From: Akkermansia muciniphila
Lineage (GTDB): Bacteria; Verrucomicrobiota; Verrucomicrobiia; Verrucomicrobiales; Akkermansiaceae
Assembly (NCBI GenBank): GCA_945890645.1
Contig: CAMDCV010000019.1
Span: 1-64,000, forward strand
Direction of reading: 5' to 3'
DNA length: 64,000 nucleotides
The position numbers were made by a program, and so were the translations under genes. Shown piece after piece: positions 26,964 to 35,777 of this stretch (positions are counted from its first letter, which is position 1; every line of letters begins with the position of its first letter). Below the pieces are notes generated by a model, which was not told the DNA's origin, did not search any database, and was given only the letters and a program-made list of their open reading frames with translations.

Positions 26964-27336
26964 GATTCGAGACAAGTGGCACGTTGCCTAAGCTGAATGC
27001 ATTCACCTAAAGTCACGGAACGAGGTTTTCCAGCTCCAAGCGTGCGATGGGGCCATGTGTGCGCGTAAAATGACGGTTGAGCGACCACAATTTTCCGTAA
27101 TGTAATTCCATTCATTAGCAATTTACGGAGTATCTGTCGAATGGAAAAAGAAAAAGAAAAAGATTTCCAACTTGAGTCATGCACTGGTTGCTAACTCTTT
27201 AAGATGGTAAGTCATGATATTCCAAAGTTGTTTCATTTTCATTCTTGTGAAATGTGCGAGATCCCGAACAAAAGGAGATTGTGATTTTTGCCAAAATCGT
27301 TAGTGTTTGCTGCTGAACCATGAATCCTCTGATCCT
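26964..27336. other. Gene-free region beyond the 21-bp array
   Basis: About 370 bp with no convincing gene. It holds an inverted repeat TCCGTAA (about 27092) / TTACGGA (about 27121) around an AT-rich loop, and a purine run AAAGAAAAAGAAAAAG near 27146. A minus-strand frame starting at 27184 runs through the region into the array but has no sign of being a real protein. The ribosome entry for the next gene (27337) must lie at its end. Confidence 0.5.
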
Positions 27337-27696
27337 ATGAGCCTTTTCGATTTTTTCTTTCCTGAGATCGCGCAAGCAAGCCATCTTCGTCGTATTGCCG
27401 ATGCGGCATCGATGGGGAACACGCAAGCGCGAATCTCTCAATCACGGAGTCAACAGCAGCGTTCCTCTTCCGAGAAAAGAATTCAAGAACTGGAAGCCGA
27501 GGTTGCTCAATTGACCATCGTCATGGAGGCATTGATTGAGAAACTATCGGACAATTCCGGAGTCACGCGTGAGCAACTAGCGGCTAAGATTTTTGAGATT
27601 GATCGCAGAGATGGCGTTGTCGATGGCAGAGTCACCCCACAACAGCCTGTGGAGGAACCAAAGAAAGGTCCCAATTTCCAATTCCCATCATCGTGA
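27337..27696 (+). CDS. Small coiled-coil protein of unknown function
   Basis: 119 residues from the ATG at 27337 (MSLFDFFFPEIAQASHLRR). A 30-residue coiled coil (SSEKRIQELEAEVAQLTIVM to EALIEKL) spans about 48-77, followed by SGVTREQLAAKIFEIDRRDG and a Pro-rich tail. No membrane helix. Similar short coiled-coil proteins with a terminal zinc- or DNA-binding tail exist in this phylum, but no family can be named. Directly followed by another small gene. Confidence 0.6.
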   Translation: MSLFDFFFPEIAQASHLRRIADAASMGNTQARISQSRSQQQRSSSEKRIQELEAEVAQLTIVMEALIEKLSDNSGVTREQLAAKIFEIDRRDGVVDGRVTPQQPVEEPKKGPNFQFPSS

Positions 27697-27721
27697 CATA
27701 GAATTGATCACGTCGAGCCCA

Positions 27722-27988
27722 ATGCCATCCACTTCGAACCAAATCATGAACACACCACCTCCCTTGCCCGCCGATGCGATTGGCAGCACGACAAATCCCA
27801 TCAAGCGTGCTGTTTTTAATGAAAGCCTGCGGGCAAGACTGGGTGAGGTGAGTTTTGATTTTTCGCTGATCGACAAGAGCCAGCAGAAAGCCGAAGACTG
27901 GATCAATCTCAATCCACAAATCGAGATCGTGCAGATTCAGACATTTCATTCCTCACTTCATGGGATCACCGTCGTGTGGTATCGCTGA
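27722..27988 (+). CDS. Small protein of unknown function
   Basis: 88 residues from ATG 27722, or 80 from ATG 27746 (MNTPPPLPADAIG). The second half, NESLRARLGEVSFDFSLIDK and then QQKAEDWINLNPQIEIVQIQ, ends ITVVWYR and has the look of a short alpha/beta fold. No family recognised. It starts 26 nt after the coiled-coil gene and is probably co-transcribed with it. Confidence 0.5.
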   Translation: MPSTSNQIMNTPPPLPADAIGSTTNPIKRAVFNESLRARLGEVSFDFSLIDKSQQKAEDWINLNPQIEIVQIQTFHSSLHGITVVWYR

Positions 27989-28072
27989 ATGCCTGATTCC
28001 AAAGATTCGATTTTTCTCGATTTGGGAAGGGGCTTCCGTACCATAGTGCTATGAGAAGTTTATTTCACAGGT

Positions 28073-29485
28073 ATGAGTCGCATGAGGCCGGCGTCTGAAG
28101 ACAACCGATTGGGTTGGAGAAAACTGCGTCGCTTCACGCGGATGCGTGTGCCTGTGGCGGTGCTGTGGGTTTTAGGATTCTGGTGGCTATGGGGCATTGT
28201 GGACGGCTACAACAGGCCACGCCATGGCGGGCTGGTATTTGATTCAGCTATGCAGGAAGCGAAATTGCAGGCATGGGATCGGCTGCATCGACTCAATGCC
28301 GTGCTAGAAAATCGCCCGGCGTGGGAAAAATGGCTGCTGAGTTATCAAGATCCGGCTGTTCTCGGCCGCCAGGCATACGACTCTCTCAACGAACTTGCGG
28401 AACAAAATCAACTGGATTCACGAGGACTTTCGGCCATGGCCACTTTGAATCAGCAATGGCAATTCACGAAAGACATGCCGGATGGAACGTTGGAACCACT
28501 CATCGCGGAAAGTTTTTCACCGTCGAAAATGAATGTGCAACATTGGCGGGAATGGGAACAGCGCCTTGGTAGCGAAAATGCGCTGTGGTGGGATGTCACC
28601 CAGGGAGAAAAAATTGCGCATGCGAATGAGATCTACGACCTCGATGATGAAATCGCTGCGCAACGACTGAAAAACGAGAGCCTGTATCAACGGACCATGC
28701 TGGCGAATTGTGGCGCTTATGGATTGTTTCTCGCTGGGCTTTGTCTTGTGCCGAAGGGCTTGAGGGGACTGCGGCGGTCATTGCAAAGTGTGCGCACGAG
28801 TAACGTGGTGCGCTATCCCGCACGCATCTCGCTGACCTTGCTTGGCACGTTGCTATTCGGCGCGGAAATGCTGAATAACTACTGGGTGACTGCTGCGACG
28901 ACACTAGGCGCAGAATGGACTGGGCAGTGGTGGTGGGAAATGAGCATTGATACGCTGTGGCGCTTGATCCCAGCGACGGCGATCTTATGGATTTTGTATC
29001 GCAAGCCGGCATGGGTGGCGCGATCATCTGAACTCTTACGGCGCCCGCAGTGGACCATCATCCTCGCACTGTATGCACTGCTCTTGATCGCCGACTTTGT
29101 GCTTTTCGGCTTCATGCAGCAGTTTGAGACACTGGATCCCACGGAACATTTGGACGCGATGGAAAAAGGCTGGATGGGATTGGTGTATGGGTTGATTTCC
29201 GCCTGCCTGATGGCACCGCTGGCAGAGGAATTCATTTATCGAGGCTTCTTGTTTCGCGGCTTGTTGCACAAGTGTGGGTTCGCGATCGCGGCGGGGCTTT
29301 CCTCGATCATCTTCGCAGTTTCGCATTTTTATGATGTGTATGGCACCATCAGCGTCGGGCTGTTTGGTGCGGCATCGGCCCTGCTGTATCTGGCCACGCG
29401 ATCGCTGACGAATGCGATTCTTTTGCATGCACTCTACAATTTGACCATCACCGTGCCAATGTGGATGTTGTATCATTCGCCCTGA
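28073..29485 (+). CDS. CPBP-family intramembrane metalloprotease (CAAX-protease-like)
   Basis: 470 residues, long for the family because of an N-terminal membrane helix and a soluble loop of about 150 residues. The C-terminal half has several membrane helices and the conserved motifs APLAEEFIYRGFLFRG (catalytic EE near 384), IIFAVSHFYDVYG (metal His) and ILLHALYNLTI (third motif with His and Asn). The family cleaves or binds prenylated or membrane peptides in the membrane. Single gene; 95 nt to ccoG. Confidence 0.9.
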   Translation: MSRMRPASEDNRLGWRKLRRFTRMRVPVAVLWVLGFWWLWGIVDGYNRPRHGGLVFDSAMQEAKLQAWDRLHRLNAVLENRPAWEKWLLSYQDPAVLGRQAYDSLNELAEQNQLDSRGLSAMATLNQQWQFTKDMPDGTLEPLIAESFSPSKMNVQHWREWEQRLGSENALWWDVTQGEKIAHANEIYDLDDEIAAQRLKNESLYQRTMLANCGAYGLFLAGLCLVPKGLRGLRRSLQSVRTSNVVRYPARISLTLLGTLLFGAEMLNNYWVTAATTLGAEWTGQWWWEMSIDTLWRLIPATAILWILYRKPAWVARSSELLRRPQWTIILALYALLLIADFVLFGFMQQFETLDPTEHLDAMEKGWMGLVYGLISACLMAPLAEEFIYRGFLFRGLLHKCGFAIAAGLSSIIFAVSHFYDVYGTISVGLFGAASALLYLATRSLTNAILLHALYNLTITVPMWMLYHSP

Positions 29486-29580
29486 TAACCACGCATATCT
29501 TGCGGTTTAAGCATAAATTCTGCTGAGAAAATGCAAAGCGACGCCGAGCCGCAGGCAAAAATCCGCACTACTGTATCGCC

Positions 29581-30996
29581 ATGGCAAGTGCAGGACCGAA
29601 GCAACCGAATCTCGACTCGGTGACGACCATCAATCGCGATGGATCGCACTACGTGTTGCATCCAGCTGATGTCAGTGGTCGCTTCACGAAATACCGCCGT
29701 CTGTTTGGCACATTGTTATTGGCAGTGTATGTGTTGCTGCCGTGGATTCCCATCAACGGCGCACCGGCGGTCTTTCTGGATGTGGAAAACCGCCGTTTCC
29801 ACATCATCGGGCTAACCTTGATCCCGCAGGACTTATGGGTGATGTTTTTCGCGATCACGGGACTGGGCTTTGCACTGTTCTGCGTAACCGCTTTGTTAGG
29901 TCGCTTGTGGTGCGGCTGGGCCTGCCCTTACACGGTGTTTCTGGAGCATGTGTTTCGTCGGATCGAACGTCTCATCGATGGCGATGGTCCCGCGCGCCGA
30001 TTGCTCGATGCCGCACCCTGGACACGGGTAAAAATCATCAAGCGTGTGATCAAACAAAGCCTGTATGTCATCAGCGCGGCACTGATCGCTCATGTCTTCA
30101 TGTCGTATTTCGTTTCGTTAGAGCGACTGTATTCTTACGTCAAAGAAGGCCCCATGGCGCATGCGACGGTGTTCACGTTCGTGACCGTGCTGACAGGCAT
30201 TTTGTGGTTCAGCTTTAGCATGTTTCGCGAGCAGTTCTGCATCTTGATGTGTCCATACGGTCGTCTGCAAAGCGCACTCACTGATGACGATACGATCATC
30301 ATCGGCTACGATGAACTGCGCGGTGAACCACGTGGGCCAAAAGGAAAAACCAGCGGCGCGTGCATCGACTGCCGCCGCTGCATTACTGTTTGCCCGACGG
30401 GCATCGATATCCGCAATGGTTTGCAGCTTGAATGCATCGGCTGCTCCGCATGCATCGATGCCTGCGATGCGATCATGGACAAGGTTGATCAGCCACGGGG
30501 TTTGATCCGCTATGATTCGCTCAATGGCCTCACAAAGAAAAAAAAGCGTATTTTACGTCCGCGCATTTTTGCCTATATGGCATTGGCGGTTCTAGGTCTC
30601 GGTGTATTAACCGTGATCGCCAGCACGCGCGCGCGGCCCTACACCGCTGAATTCAGTCGCATGCGGGGAGCTCCTTATTATGTCGATGGCAGCATGGTGC
30701 GAAATCATTTTCAGTTTCGGATTCTCAACAAACGCAATCAACCGGCCAAAATTACTGTCGAGCTGCTCAATGCGCCTAAAGGTTTTGCTCTTTCCGCCGG
30801 CAGCGAAGCGATTGAAATCCCCGCCCTTGGCGAAACCAAGCGCACGGCGGTAGTGATCGTACCTCATGCGGACTACACCGGACGCTGCGAGATTGAATTT
30901 CTCATTCGAGCCGAGCCCGGTGATGTGCAGTTTGTGGAAACCATTCCCTTTCTCGGTCCCGACCCTCGCACCTTACAATCTCCCGAATCACACTAA
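29581..30996 (+). CDS. ccoG: Cytochrome c oxidase accessory protein CcoG (FixG/RdxA)
   Basis: 471 residues. Several membrane helices with WCGWACPYTVFLE near residue 113, then two ferredoxin-type clusters: CIDCRRCITVCPTGIDIRNG and ECIGCSACIDACDA (about 261-297). A further membrane helix near 325-345 precedes a C-terminal immunoglobulin-like domain, the standard CcoG layout. CcoG reduces copper for assembly of cbb3-type oxidase in the cytoplasmic membrane. Followed by a small membrane protein and a TauE/SafE-like protein, the normal order of the cbb3 maturation cluster, although ccoNOP are not in the window. Confidence 0.95.
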   Translation: MASAGPKQPNLDSVTTINRDGSHYVLHPADVSGRFTKYRRLFGTLLLAVYVLLPWIPINGAPAVFLDVENRRFHIIGLTLIPQDLWVMFFAITGLGFALFCVTALLGRLWCGWACPYTVFLEHVFRRIERLIDGDGPARRLLDAAPWTRVKIIKRVIKQSLYVISAALIAHVFMSYFVSLERLYSYVKEGPMAHATVFTFVTVLTGILWFSFSMFREQFCILMCPYGRLQSALTDDDTIIIGYDELRGEPRGPKGKTSGACIDCRRCITVCPTGIDIRNGLQLECIGCSACIDACDAIMDKVDQPRGLIRYDSLNGLTKKKKRILRPRIFAYMALAVLGLGVLTVIASTRARPYTAEFSRMRGAPYYVDGSMVRNHFQFRILNKRNQPAKITVELLNAPKGFALSAGSEAIEIPALGETKRTAVVIVPHADYTGRCEIEFLIRAEPGDVQFVETIPFLGPDPRTLQSPESH

Positions 30997-31018
30997 CTTA
31001 TTACCCAATCTAACCATC

Positions 31019-31159
31019 ATGAACTCGTCCTTCCTCAATCGTCATCCTTGGATCTACATCGTCTTGGCCTTTGTTTTGTTGATCAGCGCTTGGTCCGCCT
31101 TGATTACTTTAGCGGTCAAAAATTCTCCCGAGACCATCGAAGTCATGCACCAGAAATAA
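31019..31159 (+). CDS. Small membrane protein of the cbb3 maturation cluster
   Basis: 46 residues from ATG 31019: MNSSFLNRHPW, then a membrane helix IYIVLAFVLLISAWSALITL and a short polar tail ending VMHQK. The position between ccoG and the TauE/SafE-like gene, 23 nt after one and 3 nt before the other, is where fixH or a small oxidase subunit is usual. It is too short for FixH, which has a periplasmic domain. Likely a small accessory subunit. Confidence 0.7.
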   Translation: MNSSFLNRHPWIYIVLAFVLLISAWSALITLAVKNSPETIEVMHQK

Positions 31160-31162
31160 CTC

Positions 31163-31873
31163 ATGGAAATCACCACCATCACTGGTGCCTTGCTTGCGGG
31201 CCTCGTCACCAGCCTGCACTGTGCGGGCATGTGCGGACCGATCGCCTGCGGTGTCGGCACCCTCGCGAAAACCGAGGGCGAGCGCATGACGGCTGCTACT
31301 CTGTATCATGGGGGTCGCTTGTTTTCCTATGGAGTGATCGGCGCGATCTGCGGTAGCCTCGGCAAGCAACCACTGCAATGGTTCTTTGATTCACCCGCGG
31401 TGCTCTTGCCCTGGGCCTTAGTTGTGGCGCTGGTTCTATCGGCCTTTGGTCTGGATAAAAAAATCCCGCGCCCAGCCATCCTCAATCGCTTCACCGCTCG
31501 CGCCCGTTTTCAAACGAAACGCTTTTCCACACTCGGTGCGGCATCGATGATGGGTTTGCTGACTCCGCTATTACCTTGCGGCCCACTCTATCTGGTATTC
31601 GGCGTAGCATTACTCTCAGGATCACCCGCGAAAGGGGCGGAGTTTACTCTCGCCTTCGGGCTCGGCACCGTGCCGCTTTTGTGGCTCGCGCAACATCAGT
31701 TCCATAAATTCCGCGCCAAGGTCAAACCGATCACGATGCAGCGTCTGCAACGCGGACTCGCGATCACGACGGCCGTAGTCATGGCGTGGCGATTGCATGA
31801 CACACTGCCGTTCACGACCGCTGCGCAAGAAAAGCCCGCCGATGCATTGCCGAGTTGCTGTCACGGCGAATAA
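31163..31873 (+). CDS. Sulfite exporter TauE/SafE-like (DsbD_2) membrane protein of the cbb3 cluster
   Basis: 236 residues with about six membrane helices. GLVTSLHCAGMCGPIACG near residue 15 and LTPLLPCGPLYLVFG near 135 are the paired Cys-containing motifs of the UreH/DsbD_2 group commonly found next to ccoG/ccoI and suspected to handle copper. It follows the small membrane protein by 3 nt. Converges with the NlpC/P60 gene, 12 nt away. Metal or thiol role is inferred from context. Confidence 0.85.
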   Translation: MEITTITGALLAGLVTSLHCAGMCGPIACGVGTLAKTEGERMTAATLYHGGRLFSYGVIGAICGSLGKQPLQWFFDSPAVLLPWALVVALVLSAFGLDKKIPRPAILNRFTARARFQTKRFSTLGAASMMGLLTPLLPCGPLYLVFGVALLSGSPAKGAEFTLAFGLGTVPLLWLAQHQFHKFRAKVKPITMQRLQRGLAITTAVVMAWRLHDTLPFTTAAQEKPADALPSCCHGE

Positions 31874-31885
31874 TGTGCCTGCGCA

Positions 31886-32503
31886 TCATTTTTTCGGCCG
31901 CGCCTCTGAGGCTTTGGCGTCTTTCATCGGCACCGGCCCAAAGCCCACAATGCGCTTGGGATTTCCCGCTGCGGGGACCTTGAAATCAACGATACCGAAT
32001 CCCGTCAGAACCTTTCCTCGATACGATCTACCTTCACTGGCTCCGATCATGATTTGTCGTCCATCCGCTTTCTCCTTGCCAAGATACAGGTGCACGTGAC
32101 TGATTTCCTCACCTTCGCGAGCCCAGAAAATCAGATCGCCGGGCCGCAGTTTTTGATAGATAGGATGAGACATTTCCCGTGCCGCATTGGGAACTACGAC
32201 AAATGTAGTAGTTTTAGACAGCCATCCATGCATCGCCGCCGAACTACGCGGTGGTGTGACCCCGACGAGCCCGAGTAAATACGTGACGGCGCCCGAACAA
32301 TCCATTCCCTCGTTGGGGCTCTCGGCACCAGTTTTGTATGGCACCTTCGGGTGCGCATCCGCCGCCGCAAGAGATCGTTCCAGCAAGGTCTTCGTCGCCG
32401 GAGCCAAATCCTTCGGCCAATCCATCTCTGGTGCCGCCCACGCCAACGTGGTAAGCATCCACCCCATCCATACCTTCAAAAAGAATTTCACAGCACTTAG
32501 CAT
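31886..32503 (-). CDS. Secreted NlpC/P60-family peptidoglycan hydrolase
   Basis: About 205 residues from the ATG at 32503 (MLSAVKFFLKVWMGWML), which begins a signal peptide; a TTG at 32518 is less likely. GMDCSGAVTYLLG carries the catalytic Cys, LRPGDLIFWAREGEEISHVH the His, and a polar residue follows in the next strand. These are cell-wall endopeptidases cutting between D-Glu and diaminopimelate, in line with the dapFAB genes nearby. Single gene. Confidence 0.88.
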   Translation of the reverse strand: MLSAVKFFLKVWMGWMLTTLAWAAPEMDWPKDLAPATKTLLERSLAAADAHPKVPYKTGAESPNEGMDCSGAVTYLLGLVGVTPPRSSAAMHGWLSKTTTFVVVPNAAREMSHPIYQKLRPGDLIFWAREGEEISHVHLYLGKEKADGRQIMIGASEGRSYRGKVLTGFGIVDFKVPAAGNPKRIVGFGPVPMKDAKASEARPKK

Positions 32504-32576
32504 ACAGCCTTGAGGCAATATCCCAACTAGAATTTTGCCATGTGGCCCCTCAACAGCTCGTAGACCATGAATAAAT

Positions 32577-32611
32577 TTGACAGAAATATTGCATTTGCTA
32601 TATTTCTGTCA
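32577..32611 (+). promoter_or_regulatory. VapBC promoter with overlapping 12-bp inverted repeat operator
   Basis: A sigma-70 promoter is visible: TTGACA (32577-32582), 16-nt spacer, TATATT (32599-32604). It is overlaid by a perfect inverted repeat: TGACAGAAATAT (32578-32589) and ATATTTCTGTCA (32600-32611), 10 nt apart. The start ATG of vapB is at 32611, about 7 nt after the -10 box, so transcription should begin at or beside the start codon and the message would be leaderless; no ribosome-binding site precedes it. A ribbon-helix-helix antitoxin binding this dyad would block the promoter. Confidence 0.85.
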
Positions 32612-32883
32612 TGCAAACCACGTTACGAATCGATGACAAAATTTACCGCGAGGCGAAGGCGGAAGCGGCTCGCCAGGGTATGACGATGACTCGTTTCTTG
32701 GAAGAGGCATTACAAGCCCGGCTGCAACGCGAAAAATCAGCTCCAAGAGAGACACATGTTTTCCGCGTGCATCAATCCCATGAATCCGACAATCGCCCAT
32801 GGAGTGAAATCCTTCGGTTAGCAGAAGAGGAACAGTTGGCCCATGATGCCGCCAAACTCGGAATTCGCAACCCTACCGAGTAA
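32611..32883 (+). CDS. vapB: Ribbon-helix-helix antitoxin (VapB-like)
   Basis: 90 residues. MQTTLRIDDKIYREAKAEAA is the beta strand and first helix of a ribbon-helix-helix DNA-binding domain, continued by GMTMTRFLEEALQARL; the C-terminal tail (RPWSEILRLAEEEQLAHDAA) would wrap the toxin. It neutralises the PIN toxin and represses the operon. The stop overlaps the toxin start by one base (TAATG at 32881-32885). A palindrome covers its own promoter and ATG. Confidence 0.88.
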   Translation: MQTTLRIDDKIYREAKAEAARQGMTMTRFLEEALQARLQREKSAPRETHVFRVHQSHESDNRPWSEILRLAEEEQLAHDAAKLGIRNPTE

Positions 32884-33326
32884 TGCCTCTTTACCTTCCC
32901 GACGCGAATGTTCTGATCCATGCCTTGCGCGAGGCTTCCGTCGAGCATGCCGCCTGCCGCCGCTGGCTCATGGACACGGCTGCTGCAGAAGACGATATTG
33001 GACTTTGCGAATTAGTAGAAGTCGCTTTTTTGCGCATTACCACTTTGCCCAAGCTGCGGATTGTGCCCATGGCGGAAGCGCTTGGTTTTTGGCAAGATGA
33101 TCTATGGACTTATCCTCACACGCGTCGGCTCGCCGCAGGCATTCGCCATGGATCGTTGTTAATGGAAATGATAACGTCGCTGCAACTTTGTGGAAATGAC
33201 ATCAACGATGCATGGCTGGCTGCGTTGGCCATTGAGCATCGTGCCACACTCGTGAGCACCGATCGGGGGTTTGCTCGATTTCCGGGGTTGCGATGGCTTA
33301 ATCCTCTGGACGAAATTCAGAAATAG
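32883..33326 (+). CDS. vapC: PIN-domain toxin (VapC-like ribonuclease)
   Basis: 147 residues. The PIN acidic residues are in place: D7 in LYLPDANVLIHAL, an acidic residue in LCELVEVAFLRI, D in NDINDAWLAALAIEH and STDRGFARFPGL at the C-terminus. VapC proteins cleave specific tRNAs or rRNA with Mg2+. It is translated from TAATG overlapping vapB, so toxin output is tied to antitoxin. Followed by bcp on the same strand 56 nt later. Confidence 0.9.
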   Translation: MPLYLPDANVLIHALREASVEHAACRRWLMDTAAAEDDIGLCELVEVAFLRITTLPKLRIVPMAEALGFWQDDLWTYPHTRRLAAGIRHGSLLMEMITSLQLCGNDINDAWLAALAIEHRATLVSTDRGFARFPGLRWLNPLDEIQK

Positions 33327-33382
33327 CTTTTTCTGCCCACACATCTTGCCAGCAAACGGAATCGGTCTATGATTCGCCCGTC

Positions 33383-33856
33383 ATGAGTCAACAACCTGCC
33401 ATTGGAGAAAAGGCCCCGAGCTTCACCGTTGCCGCCATCGGCGGTGCTTACAAAGAACCGACGATCGTGTCGCTAGCGGATTTTGCCGGTCAGACCGTGG
33501 TGCTGTACTTTTATCCGAAGGACGACACGCCCGGCTGCACCAAGCAGGCCTGTGCGCTGCGCGATGGTTGGCAGGAAATTTCCGATAAGGCTGTGGTGTT
33601 CGGCGTCAGCATCGATCCGATTAAGAGCCATGAGAAGTTTCTGAAAAAACATACCTTGCCCTTTGCGCTACTCAGTGATGAGGACCACGCACTCGTGGAA
33701 AGCTACGGCGTGTGGGTAGAAAAAAGCATGTATGGAAAAAGCTACATGGGCACCGAGCGCACGACTTTTGTCATCGGTCCGGATGGACGCATCAAAGCGG
33801 TTTTCCCCAAGGTCAAGCCCGAGGAACATCTGGCGAAGTTGTTAGAGTGTCTGTGA
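33383..33856 (+). CDS. bcp: Peroxiredoxin, Bcp/PrxQ type
   Basis: 157 residues. LYFYPKDDTPGCTKQACALR holds the peroxidatic Cys52 and the resolving Cys57 of the atypical 2-Cys PrxQ class; FGVSIDPIKSHEKF and ERTTFVIGPDGRI complete the thioredoxin fold. It reduces hydrogen peroxide and organic peroxides in the cytoplasm, recharged by thioredoxin. Single gene; it is followed by an intergenic repeat. Confidence 0.93.
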   Translation: MSQQPAIGEKAPSFTVAAIGGAYKEPTIVSLADFAGQTVVLYFYPKDDTPGCTKQACALRDGWQEISDKAVVFGVSIDPIKSHEKFLKKHTLPFALLSDEDHALVESYGVWVEKSMYGKSYMGTERTTFVIGPDGRIKAVFPKVKPEEHLAKLLECL

Positions 33857-33872
33857 GCTAGCGGCGCAGCCA

Positions 33873-33990
33873 CCTTGGACTGCCGGAGCATCGCAGCTTT
33901 CCGGTCGTTCAGGAAAATGGGTAACAACGGATGATTCTTTTATCTCATCGACGAGCGAATCAAAGCGGTGATTCCCACCGCAGTCCAAGG
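33873..33990. repeat. Intergenic element with 11-bp inverted ends
   Basis: CCTTGGACTGC (33873-33883) is mirrored by GCAGTCCAAGG (33980-33990). Between them GGAGCATCGCAGC and CAAAGCGGTGATTCC look like parts of a dispersed repeat I associate with Verrucomicrobiota intergenic regions (memory, unverified). It fills the space between two convergent genes, so it may also serve as a bidirectional terminator. Confidence 0.55.
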
Positions 33991-33999
33991 CCTTCGGCT

Positions 34000-34560
34000 T
34001 CACTCCGGTAGCTTGAGCGTAAAAACAAGCTTGTCCTGATCCACATGCAAGTCGCGCAAGACCATGCGGGCGATGCGCTGACTGCGGTTGCGTGGCTTGA
34101 GCTCATAAATGGGAATTTTTTCAAAACAGGCAGCTGCGGTGATGTTCAGTGCCTGCTTGGTGATGTCGTGGTATTGCTCGGGAATCACAGGTAGGTCGAG
34201 ATGCTCACACTGCGCGTTGTGGAGAACCACTTTTTTCCGATCTGCATCGTATTTCAGGTTGGTGAGCAATGTGGTGGAAGCGTGAAATTCTTGCTCGAAA
34301 GGCTTGATGCCTGCGACGATTTTTGCGTCGATCCCGATGCGCACTTGATTGGTAGCGGGAACAAACGTCGCGCGTGGATTGGTGTAGGTAATGTGCACCA
34401 CCTTCCAGTGCGTTTTATCGCGCGGAAATTGCTTCGCAAGGATGGCATCGATCTCTTTCTGGCTGATGCGGACGGTGATTTCGTTTTGCGTGAAATGACG
34501 ATAGGCAAACAGCCCACCAACAATCACAGCGATCATCACGAGCAGGAGGAATTTTTTCAT
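34000..34560 (-). CDS. DUF1439 (YceB-like) secreted or anchored protein
   Basis: About 186 residues from ATG 34560 (MKKFLLLVMIAVIVGGLFA), a signal peptide or anchor; an ATG six codons upstream is possible. EITVRISQKEIDAILAKQFP, then repeated beta strands and the C-terminal FEKIPIYELKP motif match DUF1439, a tubular lipid-binding-like fold typified by the lipoprotein YceB of unknown role. No lipobox Cys is seen, so it is likely soluble or N-anchored. It diverges from the Gfo/Idh gene. Confidence 0.75.
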   Translation of the reverse strand: MKKFLLLVMIAVIVGGLFAYRHFTQNEITVRISQKEIDAILAKQFPRDKTHWKVVHITYTNPRATFVPATNQVRIGIDAKIVAGIKPFEQEFHASTTLLTNLKYDADRKKVVLHNAQCEHLDLPVIPEQYHDITKQALNITAAACFEKIPIYELKPRNRSQRIARMVLRDLHVDQDKLVFTLKLPE

Positions 34561-34646
34561 GAAGCAAAGGTCTGGCATGGGACAGCATTTCTCAAGCGTG
34601 AAAATTCCTCACTCGACAGCTTTGCGGGCGCTGTTTAGCGTGCGGC

Positions 34647-35723
34647 ATGCAGCAACCAATTCGAGTTTTATGCGTGGGTGCCGGGCACATGGGACGTTCT
34701 CATGCTCTGGCGTATCATCAATTAGAGGGATTTTCAATTTGTGGTCTCGTGACGCGTTCGGCTTCATCACGCGAAGCTCTCAACGCGGAACTCGGCGGCG
34801 GTTATGAACTTTTCGGCGATTACTACGAAGCCCTCGCTACGACCAAGCCCGATGCCGTTTCGATCTCGACTTTTCCTGATACTCATGCCGACTACGCCAT
34901 CGCTGCGTTAGAAGCCGGTTGCCACGTGTTCATCGAAAAACCACTCGCCGAAACCGTCGAAGCCGCCGAGCGCATCGTCGCCAAGGCCGTGGCCACTGGC
35001 CGCAAATTGGTCATCGGCTACATCCTGCGCCATCATCCGAGCTGGATCAAGTTCATCGAGATGGCACAGACTCTCGGCAAGCCGCTCGTGATGCGCATGA
35101 ACCTCAATCAACAATCCTACGGAGCCAACTGGAACACGCACAAAAATCTGATGTCATCGATTTCTCCGATCGTCGATTGCGGCGTTCACTACGTCGATGT
35201 GATGTGCCAAATGACGCGCTCCAGGCCTGTCCGCGTGTCGGGCATCGGTGCACGACTCACCGACGAACTCCCCGCCGGAAAAATCAACTACGGGCATCTG
35301 CAAGTGACTTTTGAAGATGGCTCGGTCGGCTGGTATGAAGCGGGTTGGGGCCCGATGATGAGCGAGGTTGCCTTTTTCGTCAAAGACGTCGTCGGCCCGA
35401 AAGGCTGCGTGAGCATCGTCGCCGACAAAGCCGCCGCCGAGGGCAACAGTGCCGACGTCAACGCGCACACCCAAACCCAAGCGCTCAAGCTTCATCACTC
35501 GCCGCTCGATGCGAACGGTAATTTTGTCCATAGTGATGAAATGATACGCCTCGACGACGAACCGAATCACGATGAACTCTGCTCGCGTGAACAAGAATAT
35601 TTTCTCAAAGCGATTCGTGAAAACATCGACCTCAGCGACCACATGACCGATGCCATCCAATCGATGCGCATCGTAGCCGCTGCGGATGAGAGTTTCCGAA
35701 CGGGCAGGACGGTGGATTTGTAA
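34647..35723 (+). CDS. Gfo/Idh/MocA-family oxidoreductase
   Basis: 358 residues. VLCVGAGHMGRSHALAY is the NAD(P)-binding Rossmann start, HVFIEKPLAETVEAAERI carries the conserved EKP, and VDCGVHYVDVMCQM the His of the catalytic half. Family enzymes oxidise or reduce sugars, inositols or related compounds in the cytoplasm. Its substrate is not apparent; in this phylum many such enzymes act on sugars from polysaccharide breakdown. Single gene. Confidence 0.92.
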   Translation: MQQPIRVLCVGAGHMGRSHALAYHQLEGFSICGLVTRSASSREALNAELGGGYELFGDYYEALATTKPDAVSISTFPDTHADYAIAALEAGCHVFIEKPLAETVEAAERIVAKAVATGRKLVIGYILRHHPSWIKFIEMAQTLGKPLVMRMNLNQQSYGANWNTHKNLMSSISPIVDCGVHYVDVMCQMTRSRPVRVSGIGARLTDELPAGKINYGHLQVTFEDGSVGWYEAGWGPMMSEVAFFVKDVVGPKGCVSIVADKAAAEGNSADVNAHTQTQALKLHHSPLDANGNFVHSDEMIRLDDEPNHDELCSREQEYFLKAIRENIDLSDHMTDAIQSMRIVAAADESFRTGRTVDL

Positions 35724-35777
35724 TTCATGGCCTCTTTGAATCGCGAGCTACAAAAAATATTTATTCTTACTTTATAA

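Noticed and set aside
26624-27184. Minus-strand frame of 186 codons through the 21-bp array
   Set aside because: Open mainly because a 21-bp unit has no stop in that frame; differences between units change residues (Arg/Lys, Val/Leu), and the upstream part shows no domain.
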